Of a DNA stretch of 64,000 nt, positions 1-8,770 are shown piece after piece (position 1 is the first letter of the stretch; the number at the start of each line of letters is the position of its first letter). The DNA is from Paenibacillus oleatilyticus. GTDB lineage: Bacteria; Bacillota; Bacilli; Paenibacillales; NBRC-103111. The notes beneath the pieces are model-generated. The model was not told where the DNA came from, searched no databases, and saw only the letters and a program-made list of their open reading frames with translations. The DNA lies in NCBI RefSeq assembly GCF_018998565.1, contig NZ_JAHNZO010000032.1:1-64000 (forward strand), given 5' to 3'. A program made the position numbers and the translations under genes.

Positions 1-3000
1 CATCTGGTCGTGGACGGCGTGTCCTGGCGCATTTTGTTCGAGGATTTGGCTACGGGCTATGAACAGGCTTTAAGCGGTCAAGCGATCCGGTTTCCGCACA
101 AAACGGATTCGTTCCGGACGTGGGCCGAGCAACTGTCCCTCCATGCCAATAGTCCGGCGATGCAGCCCGAACGGTCGTACTGGCAGGGGATTGAACAAGC
201 CGGGAATGTCCCGTTGCCTAAAGATTACGAGCAGGGCAAGTCGCTGCTCCAAGACAGCGATGTAGTGACTGTAAGATGGACGGCGCCGGAAACGGAACAG
301 CTCTTGAAGCGGGCGCACCGCGCCTACAATACGGAGATGAACGATCTGCTGCTTGCCGCGCTGGGCATGGCCGTGCGCAAGTGGACCGGGCTGGACCGGG
401 TGCTTGTGAATCTGGAAGGCCACGGGCGGGAAGACATCGTGAAGGATGTCGACATTACGCGCACGGTAGGTTGGTTCACGAGCCAATTTCCGATCGCGCT
501 GGAGACAGGTCAGGACCATACCGTGTCGCAGCAGATCAAGCAGGTCAAGGAAGGGCTTCGCCGCATTCCGAACAAGGGAATCGGCTATGGCATCCTGAGA
601 TATTTGTCCGCCCCGCAGGAGGGCGAGCGCTTTGTCCTGGAGCCGGAAATCAGCTTTAACTACTTGGGTCAGTTCGACCAAGACTATGACAGCAATGGAA
701 TGAAGCCTTCTCCATACTCCACCGGTTCGGACGTCAGCAGGAATGCGACGATGGATTTTGCGCTGGACATGAACGGCATGGTTACGGAAGGCGCTTTGGA
801 ATTGACCATCCGATACGGCACGACCCAGTACCGCCGGGAAACGGTGGAGCGGCTCGGGGCATTGCTTCAGTCAAGCTTGCGGGAAGTGATTGCGCACTGC
901 TTGGGGAAAGAGCGGCCGGAGCTGACGCCAAGCGACGTCCTGCTGAAAGGACTGACCGTGGAAGAGCTCGAACAGCTGGCGGAGCGCACCGGGACGATGG
1001 GCGAACTGGAAAATGTGTATACGTTGACCCCGATGCAGAAAGGGATGCTGTTCCACAACCTGATGGACTCCGAATCGGGAGCCTATTTCGAGCAGGTGAC
1101 GTTCGATCTGCAGGGAAGCTTCGATGTCGGTGCTTTCTCCAAAAGCCTGGACTTGCTGGTGCAACGGCATGAAGCGCTGCGGACCAATTTTATAAGCGGC
1201 TGGAAGGACGAGCCGGTACAGATCGTATTCCGCGATCGGGGCTGCGAGCTTCATTACGAAGATGTGAGCGGACTGCCGGAGGCGGAACGCGAGAAATTTG
1301 CCGCCGATTTCGCGGCCTTGGACAAGGCCAAAGGATTTGATCTTGCGCAAGATTCGCTGATGCGCGTGGCGATTCTGCGTACCGGAGACCAAGCCCATCA
1401 TTTCATCTGGAGCCATCATCATATTCTGATGGACGGCTGGTGCATGTTCTCCATGATCAAGGAAGTGTTCGACAGCTACTTTGCGTTCTACGAGCAAAGG
1501 CAGCCCGAGCTGGCCCCGGTGACGCCTTTTGCCCAGTATATCGAGTGGCTGGAGAAGCAGGACACGAATGCGGCGTCGAGCTATTGGAGCGATTACTTGG
1601 CCGGCTACGATCAGCAGACGCTGCTGCCTCAAGAGAAATCCCGGCATAAGCAGGAAGGCTATGTTCCGATCGAAATGGACTTTGAGCTCAGCAAGGAGTT
1701 GAGCGAGCGGATCGAACGGGTGGCCAGACAAAACCAGGTAACGGTCAGTACGCTTGTTCAAACGGTATGGGGCCTCATGCTGCAAACGTACAACAATAGT
1801 AAGGATGTCGTGTTCGGCTGCGTCGTGTCGGGCCGTCCGGCGGACATCCCGGGCGTGGAGAGCATGATCGGTCTGTTCATCAATACGATTCCGGTGCGTA
1901 TTCAAAGCACGGCAGGGGAATCGTTCGCGGATGTGATGCGAAGAACGCAGGAGCAAGCGCTGGCTTCGGGCGCCTACGATACTTATCCGTTGTACGAGAT
2001 TCAGGCGCTGAGCGAGCAGAAGCGGGAATTGATCAGCCACATCATGGTGTTCGAAAATTATCCGGCCGAGCAGCGGATCGAACAAATGGTCGGCGGGGGC
2101 AAAAAAGCGCTGGCCATATCCAACATCCAGGCGCCGGAGCAAACGAACTATGACTTTGACGTGACCGTCATTCCGGACGAACGTATCCTCCTTCGGTTCA
2201 GCTACAATGCGTTGACGTTCAACGAAGCGGGCGTCCGGCGAATTTTCGGTCATTTCGCCCGGATGATGGAGCAAGTTGCATCCAATCCGAACATCGGCGT
2301 GAACGAGCTGGGGCTGCTCACCGATTCGGAGAGAGAGCAGATTATGGAAGGCTTCAACCCGTTGATGCCTGAGCCTGCGCCGGAGAAGACGTTCCACCGG
2401 CTGTTCGAAGAGCAGGCGGCGCGTACTCCGGAAGCGACGGCGGTCGTGTACGAGGACAAGCAGTTGACATACGGGGAGCTGAACGAGCAAGCGAACCGGC
2501 TGGCTTACACGCTGCGCGAGGACGGCATCGGCCGGGAATCGATCGTCGGCATTTTAGCCGACCGTTCGGTGGACCTGCTGGTCGGCGTCATGGCGGTCTG
2601 GAAAGCGGGAGGCGCGTATGTGCCGCTCGATCCGGAGTATCCGTCGGAGCGCATCCGGTTCATGCTGGAGGACAGCGGGGCTACGGTGCTGCTGACGCAA
2701 ACCCATCTGCAGGACCAAGCCCAAGCGTGGCTGGCAGAAGATGCGGCGCTGCAAAGGGTGCGCTGCCTCTGCCTCGACGACGAGCAGTCCTATAGCGGTG
2801 ACGGAGCGAACGGGCCTGACACGAGCGAGCCGCACGATCTGGCGTACGTGATCTACACGTCGGGCACGACGGGACGGCCGAAGGGCGTCATGATCGAGCA
2901 CCGCAGCCTGGTCAATACGGCAGCGGCTTACCGCCGGGAATACCGATTGGATCAGTTCCCGGTACGGCTGCTGCAGCTGGCGAGCTTCTCCTTCGACGTG

Positions 3001-6000
3001 TTCGTCGGGGATATGGCGCGGACGCTGTACAACGGCGGAACGATGGTCATTTGCCCGAAGGACGACCGCATCGATCCGGCTCGTCTGTATGGCTGGATTC
3101 GCGACCGGCAAATTACGATCTTCGAATCGACGCCTGCGCTGATCGTGCCGTTCATGGAATATGTAGCGGAGCAAGGCTTGGATATGAGCTCGATGGAGCT
3201 GCTGATTACAAGCTCGGACAGCTGCAGCGTGACGGACTATCGGCTGCTGCAGGAGCGCTACGGCTCGCAGTTTAGAATTATCAACGCATATGGCGTAACG
3301 GAAGCGGCGATCGATTCGAGCTTCTACGACGAGCCGTTGAGCAAGCTGCCGGAAGCGGGGAATGTACCGATCGGCAAGGCGTGGCTGAACGCCCGGTTCT
3401 ACATTGTGGATGCTCACTTGAACCCGGTACCGGTAGGGGTATTGGGCGAGCTGTGCATCGGGGGCGTGGGCGTAGCCCGGGGGTATTTGAACCGTCCGGA
3501 GCTGAACGAGGAGAAGTTTGTCGACAGCCCCTTCGTCCCGGGCGAGCGGCTGTACCGCACGGGCGACCTGGCGCGCTGGATGGAAGACGGCAACGTGGAC
3601 TTCATCGGCCGGATCGACAACCAGGCGAAAATCCGGGGGTACCGGATCGAGATCGGCGAGGTCGAAACGCAGCTGCTGAAGGTAGACAAAGTACGGGAAG
3701 CGGTCGTCGTCATCCGGGAGGACGGCAACGGGCAGAAGGCGCTGTGCGCGTACTACACGGCGGACGAGGAGCTGCAAGCCAGCGGTCTGCGAAGCGCGAT
3801 GGCGCAGGAGCTGCCGGGGTACATGATTCCGTCGTACTTCATGCAGCTGGAGCGGCTGCCGCTAACACCGAACGGGAAGATCGACCGCAAGGCGCTGCCT
3901 GCGCCGGAAGGAGGCGCGAGCGGATCGGAGTATACCGCGCCGCGCACACCGCTGGAAGCGAAGCTGGTTCATATTTGGCAGGAAGTGCTGGGAGCCGCAA
4001 CCGTCGGCGTGAAGGACAACTTCTTCGATCTCGGAGGACACTCCCTGCGGGCAACGACGCTCGTCAGCAAGATTCACAAGGAGCTGAATGTCGATTTCCC
4101 GCTGCGGGATGTGTTTACCTGCTCCACGGTTGAAGACATGGCCCAAGCGATTGCCCGGATGGAAGAAGGATCGTATTCGTCCATACCGGTGATTGAGGAA
4201 AGAGACTATTATCCGTTGTCGTCCGCGCAGAAACGGCTCTTCATCCTGAATCAGCTGGAAGGGGCGGAGTTAAGCTATAACATGCCGGGAGCGATGCTGC
4301 TCGAAGGGGTGTTGGATCGGCAGCGGTTCGAAGAGGCGTTCCGCGGGCTGATCGCGCGTCACGAGACGCTGCGCACCGGTTTTGAAATGGCGAACGGCGA
4401 AGCGGTGCAGCGGGTTTACCCGCAAGCGGATTTTGCCGTGGAGCATGTGCAGGCGAGCGAAGAGGAAGCGGGAGAGGTCGTACGGCAATTCGTCCGCGCA
4501 TTCGATCTGGCGAAGCCGCCGCTACTGCGGGTAGGGCTGGTTGAGCTGGCGGAAGAACGGCATATCCTGATGTTCGACATGCATCACATCGTTTCCGACG
4601 GCGTCTCGATGGACGTCCTTATCGAAGAGTTTGTCCGCTTGTACAGTGGTGAAGAGCTGGAGCCGCTGCGGATTCAGTATAAGGATTATGCGGCATGGCA
4701 GCAGTCCGAAGCGCAGCAGGAGCAGCTGAAGCGTCAGGAAGCGTACTGGCTGGACCAGTTCCAAGGGGAACTGCCGGTGCTGGAAATGCCGACGGATTAT
4801 GCGCGTCCGGCAATGCAGAGCTACGAAGGGCATGCGCTTCAATTTTTCATAGATGAGCAGAAGAGCGAAGGCCTGAAGCGGCTAGCGGCCGAAAACGGAG
4901 CGACGTTGTACATGGTGCTGCTCGCGGCGTATACGATCCTGCTGCACAAATATACGGGTCAGCAGGACCTCATTGTAGGGACGCCGATTGCGGGAAGAAA
5001 CCATGGAGATGTACAGCCGCTGATCGGGATGTTCGTCAATACGCTGGTGATCCGCAGCTATCCTTCCGGGGAGAAGACGTTCCTGGACTACTTGAAAGAG
5101 GTCAAGGAAACGACCTTGGGCGCCTACGAGCACCAGAACTATCCGTTTGAAGAGCTGGTCGACAAAGTGCAGGTTGCCCGCGATTTAAGCCGCAATCCGC
5201 TCTTTGACACGATGTTTACTCTGCAAAACACGGAAAACAAGGAAATCCGGCTTCCGGGGCTTCAGCTGACTCCATATCCGAGCGAGGAGATCGTATCCAA
5301 ATTTGATCTGAGCTTGGACGTGACGGAAATCGGCGGCGGTCTGGAATACATCCTTGAGTATGCGACCGCCTTGTATAAAAGGGAGAAGGTAGAGCGGCTG
5401 GCGGAGCACTTCGAACAATTGCTCGAAGCGATCGTGAACGATCCGGGGGCGAAAATTGCGGCGCTTGGCCTGCTGACTGCGGAAGAGAAAGAACAAATTC
5501 AGCATGCGTTCAACCCGGCGATACCTGAATTGCCGCCGGAGAAGACGTTCCACCGGCTGTTCGAGGAGCAGGCAGCACGCACCCCGGAAGCGACGGCGGT
5601 CGTGTACGAGGACAAGCAGTTGACGTACGGGGAGCTGAACGAGCAAGCGAACCGGCTGGCTTACACGCTGCGCGAGGGCGGCATCGGCCGAGAATCGATC
5701 GTCGGCATTTTAGTCGATCGTTCGGTGGACCTGCTGGTCGGCGTCATGGCGGTCTGGAAGGCGGGAGGCGCGTATGTGCCGCTCGATCCGGAGTATCCGT
5801 CGGAGCGCATCCGGTTCATGCTGGAGGACAGCGGAGCTACAGTGCTGTTGACGCAAACCCATCTGCAGGACCAAGCCCACGCGTGGCTGGCGGAAGATGC
5901 GGCGCTGCAAAGCGTGCGCTGCCTCTGCCTCGACGACGAGAAGTCGTACAGCGGTGACGGAGCGAACGGGCCTGACACAAGCGAGCCGCACGATCTGGCG

Positions 6001-8685
6001 TACGTGATCTACACGTCGGGCACGACGGGACGGCCGAAAGGGGTCATGATCGAACACCGCAGTCTGGTCAATACGGCAGCGGCTTACCGCCGGGAGTACC
6101 GATTGGATCAGTTCCCGGTGCGGCTGCTGCAGTTGGCGAGCTTCTCCTTCGACGTGTTCGTCGGGGATATTGCCCGGACGCTGTACAATGGCGGAACGAT
6201 GGTCATTTGCCCGAAGGACGACCGCATTGATCCGACCCGTCTGTATGGCTGGATTCGCGACCGGCAGATTACGGTCTTCGAATCGACGCCTGCGCTGATC
6301 GTGCCGTTCATGGAATATGTAGCGGAGCAAGGCTTGGATATGAGCTCGATGGAGCTGCTGATTACAAGCTCGGACAGCTGCAGCGTGACGGATTATCGGC
6401 TGCTGCAGGAGCGTTACGGCTCGCAGTTTAGAATCATCAACGCGTACGGGGTAACCGAAGCGGCGATCGATTCGAGCTTCTACGACGAGCCGTTGAGCAA
6501 GCTGCCGGAAGCGGGGAACGTGCCGATCGGCAAGGCGTGGCTGAACGCCCGGTTCTACATTGCGGATGCTCACTTGAATCCGGTGCCGGTAGGGGTATTG
6601 GGCGAGCTGTGCATCGGCGGCGTCGGCGTGGCCCGGGGGTATTTGAACCGGCCGGAGCTGAACGAAGAGAAGTTCGTCGACAGCCCGTTCGTCCCGGGCG
6701 AGCGGCTGTACCGCACGGGCGACCTGGCGCGCTGGATGGAAGACGGCAACGTGGACTTCATCGGCCGGATCGACAACCAGGCGAAAATCCGGGGGTACCG
6801 GATCGAAATCGGCGAGGTCGAAACGCAGCTGCTGAAAGTGGACAAGGTACGGGAAGCGGTCGTGGTCATCCGGGAGGACGGCAACGGACAGAAGGCGCTG
6901 TGCGCGTACTACACGGCGGACGAGGAGCTGCAAGCCAGCGGTCTGCGAAGCGCGATGTCGCAGGAGCTGCCGGGGTATATGATTCCGTCGTACTTCGTGC
7001 AGTTGGAGCAGTTGCCGCTGACGCCGAACGGGAAGATCGACCGCAAGGCGCTCCCTGCGCCGGAAGGAGGCGCTGGCGGATCGGAGTATACCGCGCCGCG
7101 CACCCCGCTGGAAGCGAAGCTGGTCCGTATATGGCAGGAAGTGCTGGCAGTTACAACCGTCGGCGTGAAGGACAACTTCTTCGATCTCGGAGGACACTCC
7201 CTGCGCGCAACGACGCTTGTCAGCAAGATTCACAAGGAATTGAACGTCGATCTGCCGCTGCGCGACGTGTTCCGCTACGCTACGGTTGAAGAGATGGCCC
7301 AGGCGATTGCCGGAATGGAGCAACAGGAGCACGTATCCATTCCGATGCTTGAAGAACGCGATTATTACATGCTGTCCTCCGTCCAAAAACGGCTCTTCAT
7401 CCAGCAACAAATGGAAGGGGCGGAGCTGAGCTACAATATGTCGGGCATGATGGTGCTCTCGGGGGCGTTGGACAGGGAACGGTTCGAAGAGGCGTTCCGC
7501 GGGCTGATTGCACGCCATGAAACGCTGCGTACCGGCTTTGAGATGGTGAACGGCGAACCGATGCAGCGGGTCTACCCGGAAGTGGATTTTGCGCTGGAGT
7601 ATATGCAAGCGAGCGAAGAGGAAGCGGAAGAGGTGGCCGGACGATTTGTCCGCGTCTTTGATCTGGAGCGTCCTCCGCTGCTGCGGGTCGGTTTGATCGA
7701 AGTGACAAGGGAACGCCACATCTTGATGTTTGATATCCACCACATCATTTCCGACGGCGTGTCCACGGGAATTTTAATTGAAGAGCTGCTCCGTTTGTAC
7801 AACGGAGAGGAACTGCCTCCTCTGCGCATTCAATACAAGGACTTCGCCGCATGGCAGCAGTCCGAAGCGCAGCGCGCACGGATGAAGCAGCAAGAAGCCT
7901 ATTGGTTGAACCTGTTGGATGGCGAGCTTCCTACGTTGGAGCTGCCGACCGATTTTGCCAGACCGGCCGTTCGCAGCTATGAGGGAGACGCGCTCGAATT
8001 CATTATTGACAAGCAAAGAAGCGTGGGTCTGCAGCGAATTGCGGAGGATACCGGATCGACGATTTATATGGTGCTGCTGGCGATTTACTCGATCTTGCTG
8101 CATAAGTACTCGGGACAGGAAGATATCATCGTAGGTACGCCGATTTCAGGCAGAACCCACGCCGATATGGAACCGCTGATCGGGATGTTCGTCAACACGC
8201 TGGCCATCCGCAATTATCCGGCTGGGGAGAAGGCGTTCGCGTCTTACCTTGAGGAAATCAAGGAAACGATGCTGGGAGCTTACGAAAATCAAGACTATCC
8301 GTTCGAAGAGCTGGTGGAAAAAGTAAGAGTGACCCGAGACTTAAGCCGTCATCCGTTATTTGACGCAGTGTTTGTGATGGAAACCAAGGAAGAGCGGGTT
8401 AATCGCTTCGGTGAGCTGAGCATCGAACCCTTTATTCAAACGGAAACGGTGGCCAAATTCGATTTGACCCTGGAGCTGACGTTGGAAGACGAAGACATAC
8501 ACGGTCGTTTTGAATATTGCACCAAGCTGTTTGCCCGAAATATGATTGACAATTACGCTCAGGATTTACTGGAAATCATCTCCCAAATTTGCGAGCAGCC
8601 TGATATCCTGCTGAAAGACATTTCATTAAGCGGTCATTCGGAGCAAGGAGAGGACTTGGTAGAAGCAATCGATTTTGTATTCTGA
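1..8685 (+). CDS. Octapeptin-type NRPS subunit 1, 5'-truncated (E, C-A(Dab)-T, C-A(Dab)-T, C)
   Basis: The gene enters from off-window; the frame is open from base 1, where the HxxxDGVSWRIL core of an epimerisation (E) domain is cut. Visible order by base: E 1-950; D-C-L type condensation domain 1006-2320 (HHILMDGW near 1411); adenylation 2382-3900; carrier 3960-4160 (LGGHS near 4030); L-C-L condensation 4207-5480; adenylation 5539-7060; carrier 7120-7310; a final full condensation domain 7363-8600 with intact HHIISDG. Both A domains give the ten-residue pocket code DVGEISAIDK, which is linked to 2,4-diaminobutyrate (Dab) in polymyxin-type synthetases; ornithine is the main alternative. The leading E means residue 1 is D-configured. 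The protein ends in an acidic/aromatic tail, EAIDFVF, probably a docking peptide. In an octapeptin scheme this subunit (OctA-like) adds residues 1-3; the acyl starter C domain and first A-T lie off-window. Confidence 0.93.
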   Translation, partial: HLVVDGVSWRILFEDLATGYEQALSGQAIRFPHKTDSFRTWAEQLSLHANSPAMQPERSYWQGIEQAGNVPLPKDYEQGKSLLQDSDVVTVRWTAPETEQLLKRAHRAYNTEMNDLLLAALGMAVRKWTGLDRVLVNLEGHGREDIVKDVDITRTVGWFTSQFPIALETGQDHTVSQQIKQVKEGLRRIPNKGIGYGILRYLSAPQEGERFVLEPEISFNYLGQFDQDYDSNGMKPSPYSTGSDVSRNATMDFALDMNGMVTEGALELTIRYGTTQYRRETVERLGALLQSSLREVIAHCLGKERPELTPSDVLLKGLTVEELEQLAERTGTMGELENVYTLTPMQKGMLFHNLMDSESGAYFEQVTFDLQGSFDVGAFSKSLDLLVQRHEALRTNFISGWKDEPVQIVFRDRGCELHYEDVSGLPEAEREKFAADFAALDKAKGFDLAQDSLMRVAILRTGDQAHHFIWSHHHILMDGWCMFSMIKEVFDSYFAFYEQRQPELAPVTPFAQYIEWLEKQDTNAASSYWSDYLAGYDQQTLLPQEKSRHKQEGYVPIEMDFELSKELSERIERVARQNQVTVSTLVQTVWGLMLQTYNNSKDVVFGCVVSGRPADIPGVESMIGLFINTIPVRIQSTAGESFADVMRRTQEQALASGAYDTYPLYEIQALSEQKRELISHIMVFENYPAEQRIEQMVGGGKKALAISNIQAPEQTNYDFDVTVIPDERILLRFSYNALTFNEAGVRRIFGHFARMMEQVASNPNIGVNELGLLTDSEREQIMEGFNPLMPEPAPEKTFHRLFEEQAARTPEATAVVYEDKQLTYGELNEQANRLAYTLREDGIGRESIVGILADRSVDLLVGVMAVWKAGGAYVPLDPEYPSERIRFMLEDSGATVLLTQTHLQDQAQAWLAEDAALQRVRCLCLDDEQSYSGDGANGPDTSEPHDLAYVIYTSGTTGRPKGVMIEHRSLVNTAAAYRREYRLDQFPVRLLQLASFSFDVFVGDMARTLYNGGTMVICPKDDRIDPARLYGWIRDRQITIFESTPALIVPFMEYVAEQGLDMSSMELLITSSDSCSVTDYRLLQERYGSQFRIINAYGVTEAAIDSSFYDEPLSKLPEAGNVPIGKAWLNARFYIVDAHLNPVPVGVLGELCIGGVGVARGYLNRPELNEEKFVDSPFVPGERLYRTGDLARWMEDGNVDFIGRIDNQAKIRGYRIEIGEVETQLLKVDKVREAVVVIREDGNGQKALCAYYTADEELQASGLRSAMAQELPGYMIPSYFMQLERLPLTPNGKIDRKALPAPEGGASGSEYTAPRTPLEAKLVHIWQEVLGAATVGVKDNFFDLGGHSLRATTLVSKIHKELNVDFPLRDVFTCSTVEDMAQAIARMEEGSYSSIPVIEERDYYPLSSAQKRLFILNQLEGAELSYNMPGAMLLEGVLDRQRFEEAFRGLIARHETLRTGFEMANGEAVQRVYPQADFAVEHVQASEEEAGEVVRQFVRAFDLAKPPLLRVGLVELAEERHILMFDMHHIVSDGVSMDVLIEEFVRLYSGEELEPLRIQYKDYAAWQQSEAQQEQLKRQEAYWLDQFQGELPVLEMPTDYARPAMQSYEGHALQFFIDEQKSEGLKRLAAENGATLYMVLLAAYTILLHKYTGQQDLIVGTPIAGRNHGDVQPLIGMFVNTLVIRSYPSGEKTFLDYLKEVKETTLGAYEHQNYPFEELVDKVQVARDLSRNPLFDTMFTLQNTENKEIRLPGLQLTPYPSEEIVSKFDLSLDVTEIGGGLEYILEYATALYKREKVERLAEHFEQLLEAIVNDPGAKIAALGLLTAEEKEQIQHAFNPAIPELPPEKTFHRLFEEQAARTPEATAVVYEDKQLTYGELNEQANRLAYTLREGGIGRESIVGILVDRSVDLLVGVMAVWKAGGAYVPLDPEYPSERIRFMLEDSGATVLLTQTHLQDQAHAWLAEDAALQSVRCLCLDDEKSYSGDGANGPDTSEPHDLAYVIYTSGTTGRPKGVMIEHRSLVNTAAAYRREYRLDQFPVRLLQLASFSFDVFVGDIARTLYNGGTMVICPKDDRIDPTRLYGWIRDRQITVFESTPALIVPFMEYVAEQGLDMSSMELLITSSDSCSVTDYRLLQERYGSQFRIINAYGVTEAAIDSSFYDEPLSKLPEAGNVPIGKAWLNARFYIADAHLNPVPVGVLGELCIGGVGVARGYLNRPELNEEKFVDSPFVPGERLYRTGDLARWMEDGNVDFIGRIDNQAKIRGYRIEIGEVETQLLKVDKVREAVVVIREDGNGQKALCAYYTADEELQASGLRSAMSQELPGYMIPSYFVQLEQLPLTPNGKIDRKALPAPEGGAGGSEYTAPRTPLEAKLVRIWQEVLAVTTVGVKDNFFDLGGHSLRATTLVSKIHKELNVDLPLRDVFRYATVEEMAQAIAGMEQQEHVSIPMLEERDYYMLSSVQKRLFIQQQMEGAELSYNMSGMMVLSGALDRERFEEAFRGLIARHETLRTGFEMVNGEPMQRVYPEVDFALEYMQASEEEAEEVAGRFVRVFDLERPPLLRVGLIEVTRERHILMFDIHHIISDGVSTGILIEELLRLYNGEELPPLRIQYKDFAAWQQSEAQRARMKQQEAYWLNLLDGELPTLELPTDFARPAVRSYEGDALEFIIDKQRSVGLQRIAEDTGSTIYMVLLAIYSILLHKYSGQEDIIVGTPISGRTHADMEPLIGMFVNTLAIRNYPAGEKAFASYLEEIKETMLGAYENQDYPFEELVEKVRVTRDLSRHPLFDAVFVMETKEERVNRFGELSIEPFIQTETVAKFDLTLELTLEDEDIHGRFEYCTKLFARNMIDNYAQDLLEIISQICEQPDILLKDISLSGHSEQGEDLVEAIDFVF
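2382..4165 (+). repeat. Dab A-T block, copy 1 of 4
   Basis: One of four nearly identical adenylation-carrier blocks of about 1.78 kb. The variant QRVRC...DDEQSYSG and the surrounding bases (about 2590-2900) look identical to copy 4 near 20520-20840. Confidence 0.85.
5539..7319 (+). repeat. Dab A-T block, copy 2 of 4
   Basis: Nearly identical to copies 1, 3 and 4, with only scattered substitutions (for example ILVD for ILAD and DDEKSYSG for DDEQSYSG). The start-to-start distance to copy 1 is about 3157 bases, one C-A-T module. Confidence 0.85.
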
Positions 8686-8691
8686 CACGGA

Positions 8692-8736
8692 CCGGCCGGA
8701 GTGTATGTTAGCAGTCCATCGCATACACTCCGCCGG
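8692..8736. other. Hairpin between NRPS genes 1 and 2
   Basis: A perfect 10-bp stem, GGAGTGTATG (8698-8707) with CATACACTCC (8722-8731), is extended by CCGG/CCGG outside a small bulge. No U-tract follows, so this is not a normal terminator. The left arm recurs in the hairpin between NRPS genes 2 and 3. Confidence 0.7.
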
Positions 8737-8770
8737 ATTCGCTTTTACCGAATAGAGAGGAGAGAAGCAG

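Noticed and set aside
871-2490. Long minus-strand ORF (539 codons) opposite NRPS subunit 1
   Set aside because: Arg/His/Leu-rich shadow caused by the GC-rich third positions of the plus-strand NRPS; the same pattern recurs opposite every homologous module and has no SD or domain.
5710-7743. Minus-strand ORF of 677 codons opposite the second Dab module
   Set aside because: Antisense shadow; its sequence repeats (RRIFRQPR, LVLQMGLRQQH) simply mirror the repeated A domains.
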